This document shows positions 48,575 to 59,127 of a stretch of DNA of 64,000 nucleotides, piece by piece. How positions within the stretch are numbered: the stretch's first letter is position 1; the number at the start of each line of letters is the position of its first letter. The notes under the pieces are model-generated. The model did not search any database. It was not told where the DNA came from and was given only the letters and a program-made list of their open reading frames with translations. Both the position numbers and the translations under genes were made by a program. Origin of the DNA: Datisca glomerata (taxonomy: Eukaryota; Streptophyta; Magnoliopsida; Cucurbitales; Datiscaceae); contig QANY01004715.1 in the NCBI GenBank assembly GCA_003255025.1, forward strand, positions 1,592,501 through 1,656,500. Reading direction: 5' to 3'.

Positions 48575-49292
48575 ATAGAACTAAGGGCGTAAGTCCTTGG
48601 GAGGGGCAGTTCATAAGTCCTACTCTCAGAAAGAACTAATGGCGTAAGTCCTTGGAAGTGGCAATTTATAAGTCATACTCTTAGAAGTAACTAAGGACGT
48701 AAGTCCTTGGGAGGGGCAATTCATAAGTCCTACTCTCAGAAGGAACTATAGGCGTAAGTTCTTGGGAGGAGCAATTCATAAGTCCTACTCTCAAAATGAA
48801 CTAAGAGCGTAAGTCCTTGTGAGGGGCAATTTATAAGTCATGCTCTCAAAATGAACTAAGGTGTAAGTCCTTGAGAGGGACAGTTCATAAGTCCTACTCT
48901 CAGAAAAAACTAGGGATGTAAATCCTTAGGAGGGGCAATTCATAAGTCCTACTCTCAGAATGAACTACAGGCCTAAATCTTTGGGAGGGGCAGTTCATAA
49001 GTCCTACTCTTTAAAGGAACTAAGGGCGTAAGTCTTTGGGAAGGACAATTCATAAGTCTTACTCTCATAAGGAACTATGGGCGTAAGTCCTTGGGAGGGG
49101 CAGTTCATAAGTCATACTCTCAGAAGGAATTAAGGGCGTAAGTCCTTGGGAGGGGAAGTTCATAAGTCCTACTCTCAGAAAGAACTAAGGGTGTAAGTCT
49201 TTGGGAGGGGCAATTCATAAGTCCTACTCTCAGAAGGAACTAAGGGCATAAGTTCTTGGGAGAGGAAGTTCATAAGTCCTACTCTCATAAGA
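48575..49292 (+). repeat. Family L minisatellite: thirteen 54-55 bp units
   Basis: The unit is 'aactaagggcgtaagtcc' 'ttgggaggggcagttcataa' 'gtcctactctcagaagg'. The word taagtc(c/a/t)(t/a)(a/g)ctct appears thirteen times. It is in the opposite orientation to the 15695-16410 array although both lie downstream of a plus-oriented LTR. Confidence 0.9.
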
Positions 49293-50150
49293 AAATCAAA
49301 ACCGGGTCATGGTTCCACGGAAGGAGCCTAAATCCTTGGGAGAGTCTATGGACATTGTTCTAAAAAAAAAATGTCAATTCGTAAAATTCTTCTCTTAGAA
49401 TGAAGATATGACCATGATTCTTTATTTGAACCTAAGTTCTTGAGGAAGCATGTATATCGTAAAGAAATTAAAGCCTTATCCTCGGGAATAAATTTCACAA
49501 AAGAAAACAGCTATTTTTAAGAGAAGTGTGAGGCAAACATTTCTGAAATATTTGAGCATAGATTTCGTTGACAGCTTGAAGTTGGTACGGGAATAGATCT
49601 GGACCTCCAATATTCTGCTAGGTTCTTTGAGGAAAGAATGAAATACAACAAAAAAAAGTCAAGGAGAAAAACATGCAAGGGATGAAATAAAATGTAAAAA
49701 GGAAAATTAAATGTCTTCAGAATGGAAAAGTCTAGAGAACGAAAAAAAAATATCTTCAGAATGGAAAAGTAAATGTCTTCAGAACGGGAAAGAAAATGTC
49801 TTCAGAACGGAAAAGTCTGAAAAACGGAAAAGGAAATGTTTTCAGAACGGAAAAGTCTGAAAAACGGAAAAGGAAATGTTTTCAGAACGGAAAATTCAGA
49901 AGAACGGGAAAATGAATGTCTTCAGTAAAGAAACACTGGAGAACTTTTGGATTATCAAACATTTCTTTACATTTCGTTAACATTAATACAAATTCCATCC
50001 ACATTAATATATTTTTCCTTAATCTTGAGGAGGACGGGAAAAAGAAGCGAGAAAAAGAAGGAAAAATTTGAAAGCAGAAAAAGAAAATAAAGAAACAGGA
50101 GAAACTCTATCAATAAGTCCGTGGCAAGGAAAACGGAAAAACTTTTTTAC
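49293..50150 (+). mobile_element. Family L element B: distal internal region with a 39-bp-class repeat
   Basis: 49430-49660 matches element C 62160-62340. 49690-49930 is an array of 'aaatgtcttcagaacggaaaagtc' / 'tgaaaaacggaaaagg' words, six to seven units. The gagaaactctatcaataag word near 50110 is the last family L sequence; no 3' LTR follows, so B is truncated. Confidence 0.6.
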
Positions 50151-52166
50151 AGATATAAATAGTCAGTTCCAAAACTCATTGATAAAGGGCAATGAGTTTA
50201 TGTGATTCTTCATTAGCCTTGTTCAATGGATATATATTTATTCACCAACATAAGAAAAGAAAACAGATGGTTGATCACCTAATTATACACTATTAGACTA
50301 ATTAATTATTTACGTATACTTATTATTATTTTTATTCTATATTAAAAATACAATTTTGATTCTATACAACTTTTAACAGTTTTAGAAAAAATGAAATTCA
50401 ATTTTTAACTAAGAATATGATTCTATTTAGTAAAATTAAAATAATAACATTTATGTATCATAAAAAAGGTTTCGTATTGCAAATCTGGTAAAATAATTTT
50501 GGAAATTCAATTATTGTCAAAACATGTAATACTATAAATAGATGTCTTATATATATTTAAAATAATGAATAAATGAAATAGATAATTAATAATAATATTC
50601 ATGATAGTACATGGTAAAAAGTGAGTATTGATATGTGACTCAATGAGAGATGTCCATGCTCAATTTTATATACATATATAAGATTAAGAAATTATAATAT
50701 TTAGCTGTTCTAGTGGAGTGTTATAGTTTTTTAGCCGATTTAAAGAATAATTAGACTAATAACTAAGTTAGTTTGACCATTACTTTCTTTTCTCATTCCA
50801 CCATTCTGCAAGACTACTATTATTAATTATTGAAAAGAATTTTGAATTATATATTTTAACAATTAATATATTTATTATATATTAAAATAAATAATTAAAT
50901 ATAGTTGTATATCATTTACAAGGATTATAATCGAATTGTTCGTTAACAAATTTAAAAAAAAATCTTTAGTTTTTCTTATCTAAACAATACGAAATTGGGG
51001 ATACTAGTAATACCAAAATTTGTAAGACAAAAAATATATACCGAGATACATAAAAAGTTTGATTAACACTAATAATACAAAAAAAATGTGATTAACACTT
51101 GCATTTATGACACAAAATCTAAAAATGTTATTATATGTATGATACATATTATATGAAAATAGGAATAATATGAATTATGTAATTATTTTCATTAATTTAT
51201 ATCTAACTTCCTTATTTTCATTAATTTCTATCTAACTTCCATTTTATTTCTATAATTACTATGTTATTGATCAAAATAATTATTTCTAAATAGTTTCTTC
51301 TATAATTATTTATATAACTTTTCATTAAATACATATTTTTCTAAAGTTGGGCAATTTCTTATTTTTAGCGAAGTTGTGATTTTTAGGCAAAATATGTTAT
51401 TAATGAAGTAAATAAATAGAAATTTACACTAATTATTCTTTTTAACGTAGACATTTTTTTTAAATCTATATCTTTTCCGTTCAGTACATATTTTTTAAAG
51501 ATTGAGTAACGCTTTATTTTTTAGGAAATTATATTTCTTAGGCAAAAATGTATTTAGTCGTAAAATAATTAATATAAAATCAGAGTAAATACATTGCAGA
51601 TTTTTTTCAGCAATATATTTATAAACTTTTATTTAGATAAAGAAATTTATGTATTTATATAGATTGTAATATTTATTTACATAAAAATTTCATTATTATT
51701 TACGAACATATAATAATTACTTTAGTAAAATAACTAAATAATTCATCATTACGCTGATAATAATTATATACATAAATGTATTAGAAAATAATAAAATGAC
51801 TTTTAACAAAAATATTTAGTAGTATGGTTAATAAATATTTGTCATAACTTACTATTCAAAAATATATAATTTTAGGTCATACATATATGTAAATTTATTA
51901 TTATATACAAATTGTAGAAATAATAGTAAAAAATTATTATTTATAATTAAATAGGTATATACAAAAATAATTAATAGCTGAAAATGGGGCAAATCTCTTT
52001 CCGATAATTCAAAATCCAAAAATTATTTGGTTTAATTATTAATTAGGATAAATGATATTATAGTAAATGTAGTAAATGTAATACTCATAAACGTAGTTGA
52101 TGAGTATTATAGTAAATGAAGTGAATAATTTTGCTGAGTTTTTGTAAAATGATTTTTTTCTGCTTA
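50151..52166. other. Very AT-rich intergenic DNA
   Basis: Dominated by poly-A/T and TA-rich words. No gene, RNA or element could be supported. Confidence 0.5.
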
Positions 52167-52720
52167 GACTAAAATGTAAAATATACTTCTGCAATTTGGT
52201 TAAAATGCAAACTATACCTCTAAATTTGTTTTTCATATTCTTATACCCTTATAGTCTAAGAAACAGTAAAATACACCCTTCTGTGAAGACTTTTCGTTGA
52301 AACTTACGGAAAATTAACTAGGTTTTTTTATCTTTTTTCTTCCCTCTCAAAAAGAGAGAAGACTTTCATTATTTTCTTTATTTCCCTCAATTTTTAGACA
52401 CTAATCGTCCTATATAAGTAACTCTATCAATTCCCCATTTTCTAGACATCTATTTTTCACTTCCATTCTTCTCTTCACTATTGGACAACTCTCTTTTTAT
52501 CCATCAACAGTCAAATTGAAGAGAATCAAAATTGAAGAGAATCATTACCCGTTAATGGAAGCTAGTCACGTGTTAGTGTCATATTTAATGGAAAATCTTA
52601 ACGGAATGATGTATTTTATAATTTCTCAAACTACAGGAGTATAAAAATATGAAGAAATAAAGTTTAAAAGTATTGTTTGCATCTTGATAAAATTACAAAA
52701 GCATATTTTACATTTTAGTC
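52167..52720. mobile_element. Foldback (MITE-like) element with long inverted ends
   Basis: The first ~140 bp (gactaaaatgtaaaatata...) match the reverse complement of the last ~140 bp (...tattttacattttagtc) with modest divergence; landmarks are 'gcaaactatac' versus 'tattgtttgc' and 'aatacaccc' versus 'gatgtatttt'. The middle has no gene. The flanks ttctgctta and ttcttatta resemble each other and could be a decayed 9-bp target duplication, which would point to a MULE relative. Confidence 0.65.
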
Positions 52721-53294
52721 TTCTTATTATTATTACTATTGACTATTTAATAAAATAATGTTTTCAAAAAGTATATTTACTTAAAATCCCTTATAAGATT
52801 CTCACACTCTCACTATGCTTGTCAATTGTTAATATAAAGATGTTCGTTGACAATATTGTCAAATAAAAAAATCAATATCTAAAAAATGAGTAATATTTTC
52901 TAAAATTATTTCTTCCCTCTAAACCTAATTATATATATTAGAAGACTCTTCGTTGATATGATTTTTTTTTTACAATCATATACTAAGGAAAATCATTTGA
53001 TAAGTCTCTTCATATATTTATGCTCAATGCCCGTCAGATATCAAAGTAAAATTTTGCTTAAAAGTGAAATGAATGCCATGAACATCTGTTTTGTTTATAT
53101 AGAAATTAAAGAAGCAATCACTAAAATTTGTACAATACTAATCAGAGAGGAAGCAGCTTATTTGTAACTACTTTCACTTTGGAAAGACCGCACTCTGTCT
53201 CACCATTTCCTTGTTTAAAAGAACGATGACTTCCGCATAAATCATCTTCCTCAGAAACTATCAACACACAGCATCTTATAGCTTACGGCATCCA
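52721..53294. other. Intergenic / 3' flank of the macro-domain gene
   Basis: The part next to 53294 is probably the 3' UTR of the minus-strand gene. No other gene is seen. Confidence 0.4.
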
Positions 53295-55794
53295 TTAGTT
53301 TTTGAGCAATTCATTCGACTTTTCCAACCAAACATTGTAGGTATCAGGAGAATACAGTACAAAGTGTACCTGCAAACAGTCCAGATTCATCAGTTAATAT
53401 CTTTCCACTTTCCACAGTAGTTAACTAATCAGTAAAAAATCATCTCATTAAGTTTATCACAATATGGTAAGCTTAGGTTGGCTGCTATCATATTCTATGC
53501 TACAACTCAAGAAAGCTCCAAAGTCCAAACTCAGCGTGAAATATTGTTACTCGGCCATCTTACATTTTCACAATTTGGACGACTCTAGAAATGATGGCTA
53601 AATCCTTCCGAGCAATTCTGGACTTGTTTTGTTCTGCATGTTGCATGAAGCATGAAAAATGAAAAAATATTGAGACAGAGATTCAGAGGGGGCTTAGTAT
53701 ATTTGGAAGGGAAGAAAATAGGGAAGACCCTCTCATAAGCTCCCCTCCTCTCAAAATGAAGCAAGGATTATCAGGAAGATCTGAAAAGCATTTGGACAAA
53801 TCACATTGATCATTGCGGAAGATAATCTATGGGAGAAGCAATTGGACAAATCACATTGATCATTGCGGAAGATAATCTATGGTTGCACCTTATATAAAAC
53901 TGTAATTATGCAAAGCATGTCGTAGAAAGCCTGAATAATCAAACAAAGGAATTCATAAATGCAATGCACAGAGCCAAACTAATTGGAGGAATTTGAGTAC
54001 TTGATGACTGTTTGTGGACCTGTGAAAGATACTCACCTTCCTTCAACAAAGGAATGGAAAGGTGATTACACAACTTAGAACAAAATAACTAGATCAGGAT
54101 CATGGAAAGCCCATAATTATATCTTTCAAGCTCAGAGTTTCAATTCTGTTGTTATTCTAAAGATTGGGAAATCAACAATTCAACATAGCATAACCCTACA
54201 TCACAGGATCTAAAAGTTTCAAATGTACAGAAAAAAATTCAACACTAACTAAAATGAACATGCAATACCTCTTTGAAGTCATCAGCAAACTCTCTGATGG
54301 TACGTATGGCTACTGCTGCAGCTTCTTCATAAGGATATCTGAAAGAAGGTGATAAAGATAAATAAACAGAAGGAAGGAACCCTTTGGAGAAGGATATGGT
54401 CTAATATTTAATGATGTATGTGTAGTAAGACTTGGAGACACTATGCAGAGTGAAGCGAAAGAGTTATCTCGACTTCATCACAATGATAGCACCTGAGAAA
54501 TGTTACATTAAGATCAAATTAATAAGGAAGACTAGAGTTGCCCATCTACCCATCTACCCAGTGTAATATTCACGAGGCACGATAATCACAAGGCACGATC
54601 TTACATTTATCACATTCTTGTAATTCAAATACAGATGCTAGAGAAACATGAAAATGAACTTTTCATGGCAGCTTACCCATATACACCACATGATATCGCA
54701 GGAAATGCAATGTACTTAATGTTGTTCCTCTTCGCCACACTCAAGCTATTTCTGAAACCAATTTGGTGAAAAAAAAATGGAGACGAAGAGAAGAGTTAAA
54801 AAGCGTATGAAATATTGCAAGAACAAGATATAGCAGTGTACCTGTAGGAACTTGTCAGAGAGGCTTGGGGGTTAGGATCAAAAGAGTAAATGGGTCCAAC
54901 AGTATGAATTACATGAGATGCAGGCAACCTAAAACCTCTGCGCATATACATTTATGTCAGCATGTACTCTACTAGTAAATAGTGAATGGTTAATAGCAAC
55001 AGACGCAGAACAATTTACGGAGTAATCCGTGCTTCTCCTGTGGGGCAGCGCACTCCGGGTCGGACTTCTGGAACAGCATAACATGCTTTTAGAAGATCTG
55101 GGCCCGCAGCTCTATGTATGGCTGCAGAAGCGGAGAAGAGTAAGAGAATCAGTCAGGGTTTGCCTAGTTCGCTTATCTTCTAATATTAGAGCAAGAAAGT
55201 TATGTTACTGCACCTCCATCTGCACCACCACCTCCAAGCATTTGTTCATTGGCTGGATTAACCTGAGGCAGATAAGCATAACTTCTATAATCAATAGAAT
55301 ACTTTTGCAAGCTGAGGGGAAACAAATACAGCAGGGTTTTTTTTCATTCTCTCCCATTTGCTCGAGAAAGAAACAACTTAAAGCGTACGGATATGTAGAA
55401 TGGTACAAATCGGCTCAAAAGTGTTAGAATTTCCCCAAAAAATGAATTAAAGGAGAAAAAGAATGGTGCAAGAGAATAAAGAAGAGAGAAAGGCACAAAC
55501 TATGGCGTCAGAAGATCCATCGACGAACCACTGAGTGATGTCTCCCTCCTGGATAACGAGAGAACTCGACGATGAGATAGGGAAGCGAACGAGGTTATGG
55601 TCCCCTCCTCTGCTTGACATCGTGGAAGCCAAAGACATTAGGACTGTTGGTAGAAGTTGAAGAGGAAACTTAGGATCTGGAGAAAAGGTGAAAGTTTTAG
55701 ATGCTCTGGGTCTCAGGAACTGAGAAGTTAGCAAACCTACCGCTCCTTTTATATGACCAACTACTGTGCTTCTCATCAGATCAGACACTTGCAT
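53295..55794 (-). CDS. Macro-domain (ADP-ribose-1''-phosphate-processing-like) protein
   Basis: Seven exons on the minus strand: 55794-55501, 55262-55214, 55121-55019, 54937-54842, 54751-54677, 54338-54269, 53369-53295. All introns are GT-AG, phases fit, and the length is 253 codons plus stop. The macro domain binds ADP-ribose and related nucleotides. Seen: LVIQEGDITQWFVDGSSDAI; VNPANEQMLGGGGADGAIHR (substrate loop); GPDLLKACYAVPEVRPGVRC; PTGEARITPGFRLPASHVIH; KYIAFPAISCGVYGYPYEEA (second loop); then VHFVLYSPDTYNVWL. The order and length match the single-domain plant proteins typified by Arabidopsis At2g40600. An in-frame ATG exists at 55902, but a TATA tract at 55924-55938 would put transcription start near it, so MQVSDLM at 55794 is preferred. 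The first ~50 residues are Ser/Arg-rich and could target an organelle. Introns are 158-899 bp long except intron 2 (92 bp), intron 3 (81 bp) and intron 4 (90 bp). Confidence 0.9.
53792..53882. repeat. 50-bp tandem duplication in intron 6 of the macro-domain gene
   Basis: ttggacaaatcacattgatc and the 20 bases after it are present twice, exactly 50 bp apart, without differences. It is non-coding. Confidence 0.9.
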
Positions 55795-55923
55795 TGCACG
55801 GAGAGTGAGAGAGGAAGATAGAGAGAGATTGTGGGACGTTAGTGAGCCAAGTATGTCCAATCTCGTAAATGGGGCTATGAAATTGGACCGTCTCTTGTTC
55901 ATTCAATACTGATCGAGTTTTTG

Positions 55924-55938
55924 ATATATATATATATA
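55924..55938 (-). promoter_or_regulatory. TATA tract of the macro-domain gene
   Basis: atatatatatatata about 130 bp upstream of the preferred start codon at 55794. Confidence 0.4.
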
Positions 55939-56565
55939 CAATCAAATGAGGATTGAGACTTATGATTCCAACTCACAATTTATTTAATATATGCAAGCAG
56001 TTTTTAATAATCAGTGTCAAACTTTATCTTATTATTATTACTAACAAGAAATTCCATCTTTCCAAATACTAGTAGGGGGAAAGGTTGAAGAAAGAAATAG
56101 TGGATGGAATTGTTATAATTAATCAAACAAATTGGAAACTAAAGAAGAGCCGCTTATTCAAGTTCTCCAGCTGGAATGTTAACTTCACTTACTGAAAAAC
56201 AAAGAAATACAAAATCATTCTACAATAATTGGAAACATATCCATTCCATTGTCCATGGCCCTGAACTGAATAGGCAATCTAGTGTTATCTAAAACAAACT
56301 AAACTAGTTCTGATGCTCATTATAATTTATATTTCTAGAAATGATAAAGAGAAACTCTATAATAAAAAGGCCTAGCGGGTGCCAATCCAATACACCCCAG
56401 CATTAGACATACCATGATATTGATGTCCAATAGCCAATATCCTCTCCTATTCCACATAACACACTCGCATTATTCCCATCTATCATAAACCCGTGGGATT
56501 GGAAACATATATTGATATACCAATTTGACTAATTTTATAGTATTGCCTTAGAAAAAGATGAAAAT
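55939..56565. other. Intergenic DNA, including the expansin 3' flank
   Basis: No gene seen. The part adjoining 56565 is the probable 3' UTR of the minus-strand expansin gene; the macro-domain gene's upstream region is at the other end. Confidence 0.4.
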
Positions 56566-58173
56566 CTAGAATTGAGTTCCCTCAAAAGTTTGGCCAAACT
56601 GCCAATTAGCAGGTGCAACATTGTTGGCGGTCAAAGTCCTGCCATCACTAGTAGTGAGTTGGAAGGACAGAGATTGACCATTGAGGTAGGAGTTGCTTTG
56701 CCAATTCTGACCCCAATTCCTTGACATGGATTGCCAACCTGTGTTTGAGCCTTTTATTGATACAGAATGAACATCTCCTGCTCCTCCCACGTTTGTTATC
56801 AATACCATGTTGAAATATGAGTGTCCATTTATCGTAAACCTTATTCCTCCTTTCTTCACACATGATACCCTGTTTTTTACATCAACAATACACCAACACA
56901 ATCATCATCATGTTAATTAAAATATCAGAGAAATTTGAAGAAGAATGAAGAAATATAATTTAGTAGTTGGCTTAATTACCTTCTGAAGGAGACGGGAACA
57001 ATACCAGCACGGTATTGAGCGATTTGCAGGAAAGCAGGCTCAGCCAAGTCAAAGTGCTGAAGAGGAGGATTACACCAACCACCATTGTCATTGGACAAAG
57101 CTAAGTTAGGAGGGCAGAAGTTAGTGGCTGTGACGGTGATGGTACCTGGAAGACACCATCTGGGGTCACTTGTGCATGAAATTTCATAACATGAACCGCA
57201 GCTCAACCCATTGTCAAATAGAGCAGTGCTGAGAGCGGCAGTGTTAGTCCCATATCCTTGGCTATATAAATTTCCATAACCACAAGCACCCCCTGCATTT
57301 TCCCAACACATGATTATAATTTTACTCAAAAATAAATAAGAAAAAACACAAGCTAGGAGAGTTTAGTGGTGTTAGATTCCAAGCTAGGAGAGTTTAGTGG
57401 AGAGGTCCAACATGTATATAAGCTATACAAATTCACATCCACATCCACAGTGATTTGGGATAATATCTCTTAATACCCCCTCGCGTGAAGCGTGTCATGA
57501 GATGGGCAAGTACAGATAGAGACACAGACAAACAAAAGTTGGGCTTGAGGCAGGATATAGAACCAAGTTTTGATGTCATGTTAGATTCCAATCCAAAATC
57601 AATTGGTGTTGGGTGGAGAGACACAACATGTATATAAGCATATACAGACTATCTCTTAAATATTAGAATATTGTCTCACATCGCCTAAACTTACTAATTT
57701 TGTGCTAGTCATAAGGTTCTAGTACCACTCTTATTAACACCTAAGTTTTTCAACTTGGTACTCAGAGTTTGGTTGGATCTTTATTTGTACCGCTTTAGTT
57801 CGGTTCTTTGTCCGCTTAATTCGAATTGTTTGGTATACTACTTAGTTCGACTACCGCATAGTGGTCCAGAAAGATGTGTTGGAATGATGTCTCACACGCC
57901 TAGACTTGTCTTTTTTGTGCTAGTTATAAAACTTTGATATCACACTCCTTAACACTTAGGTTTTAAAGAGTGATTGGGCTGATCTTTTCAACCAGTAGAA
58001 TAATAATTAATTAGGGTAAAAAAAATAAACATACCCATGGTGCCAGATGCATCACCCCCACCATAGAATGTGGCATGAGCAGTTTCCCATCCTCCATAGT
58101 CACCATAAGTGCCGAGAAGACAAAGATTGAAAAGGAGTAGAAGGAAGAAAGAAGTGAATGATGGAGCAACCAT
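56566..58173 (-). CDS. EXPA: Alpha-expansin (EXPA family)
   Basis: Three exons on the minus strand: 58173-58035, 57292-56980, 56869-56566. Introns are GT-AG, phases fit, and there are 251 codons plus stop, the usual alpha-expansin size. Expansins are secreted, loosen cell walls at acid pH and have no proven hydrolase activity. Seen: a hydrophobic signal peptide ([20 protein letters not shown]); [40 protein letters not shown]; the HFD motif in [20 protein letters not shown]; conserved Cys residues of domain 1 ([30 protein letters not shown]); and C-terminal domain 2 with [37 protein letters not shown] and [13 protein letters not shown]. No defects are seen. An intron-1 insertion (57360-57960) enlarges intron 1 to 742 bp. 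Subgroup within EXPA not determined. Confidence 0.95.
57360..57965 (-). mobile_element. TRIM-like retroelement inside expansin intron 1
   Basis: On the minus strand, 'tctaacatgacatcaaaac' near 57577-57590 resembles the tRNA-Met primer site tggtatcagagc followed by 'ttggttctatatcctgcc', a familiar junction of small plant LTR elements. A purine-rich gagggggtattaagag at about 57471-57486 could be the polypurine tract. The sequence before the primer site (57580-57700, 'gtggagagacacaacatgta') is repeated beyond it (57372-57420, 'gtggagaggtccaacatgta'), as LTR copies should be. 57660-57740 and 57890-57960 also share 'tctcac.tcgcctaaactt' words. No genes. Element borders are uncertain. Confidence 0.6.
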
Positions 58174-58296
58174 ATTTGTCAGTCTGTATGATTTTGTTGG
58201 CGCACTTAGGGGGGAGAGAGCAGAGAATAGAGAGAAAAGGACGAGGAGTGGGTAAGGTTGTAGGTGCTTATAGCTGATGGGGAAAAGGGGGTCTGC

Positions 58297-58303
58297 TTAT
58301 ATA
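58297..58303 (-). promoter_or_regulatory. TATA box of the expansin gene
   Basis: On the minus strand cctatataagc lies about 125 bp upstream of the ATG at 58173, a normal distance for a plant gene with a leader of around 90-95 bp. Confidence 0.65.
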
Positions 58304-58610
58304 GGAAAAAAATAAAGGGTATCGTATATCATAGGAGGTAGAAAAAAAAGGAAATAAAGAAGCATATATTGCAATTGTAATTGTAATTGGACACTAATAT
58401 TTATTAATTAAGAGAAGAATTGAACGTGCACATGCAATTGTTAGGGATGGGCTACAACTGCTGAGACCGTTGGCCCCACTTGCACATGCATTCTTAGAAC
58501 CCTTTTTATCTCCATTTCTTTATTTCTTAATTATATTTTACTTATTATTTGCTAACCAGTCGAGGGCGGGGAAATCTTGATGATTGAAAACTCATGATTC
58601 ATTTCAGAAT
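58304..58610. other. Expansin upstream region
   Basis: AT-rich. It probably holds the expansin promoter, cut off at about 58611 by the family L element C. I see no other gene. Confidence 0.4.
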
Positions 58611-59127
58611 GATCATAAATTCTTTAATACGTTCAATATGTCATGTCATTAAAATTTGGGGTGGAGATCAATCAATAAAAGTACATGATTTATTAACATG
58701 ATAATTCAAATAGGTTAATCAAGATCATTAAATTGATTAGACAGTTAAGATTTTTTTTAATTATTAATGTTGATAAACTAGATCTAAATAGAATTTTTTG
58801 TTGATCATATTTTTAGTTAGAATTAGATAAGTTATATCAGATTTTGCGTAACTAATTGAATGCCTATAAATAGAGGTAAAATGCAATTCCAAATAGACTC
58901 TCAACACACGCAAGAAACAAGTACAACGTGTAGCTTACATTAGCCTTGTAAACGCTCCATCCATAATGAAAATACTATCAGAGTTTTTCCCATTATTTTT
59001 CTTCCCTTTAAGGGTTTTTACGTAAATCATGGTATATATTGCTCATTTCTCTTTACTCTTTATTTTTTTCATTATCATGTAGGGGATTCACGATCAATTC
59101 TTCAAATCGTGAAATTTTTCCTTTACA
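58611..59127 (+). repeat. Family L element C: 5' LTR
   Basis: It ends atttttcctttaca at 59127. It aligns with 63179-63621: shared words include 'caagatcatt(a/g)aattgat', 'aaacta(c/t)atcagatt' and 'ttataaatagagg', the last probably its TATA region. The left border is approximate. It belongs to a different LTR subtype from elements A and B over most of its length, sharing mainly the last ~150 bp. Confidence 0.65.

Noticed and set aside
55029..55427. 132-codon plus-strand open frame
   Set aside because: Antisense to exons 2 and 3 of the macro-domain gene.
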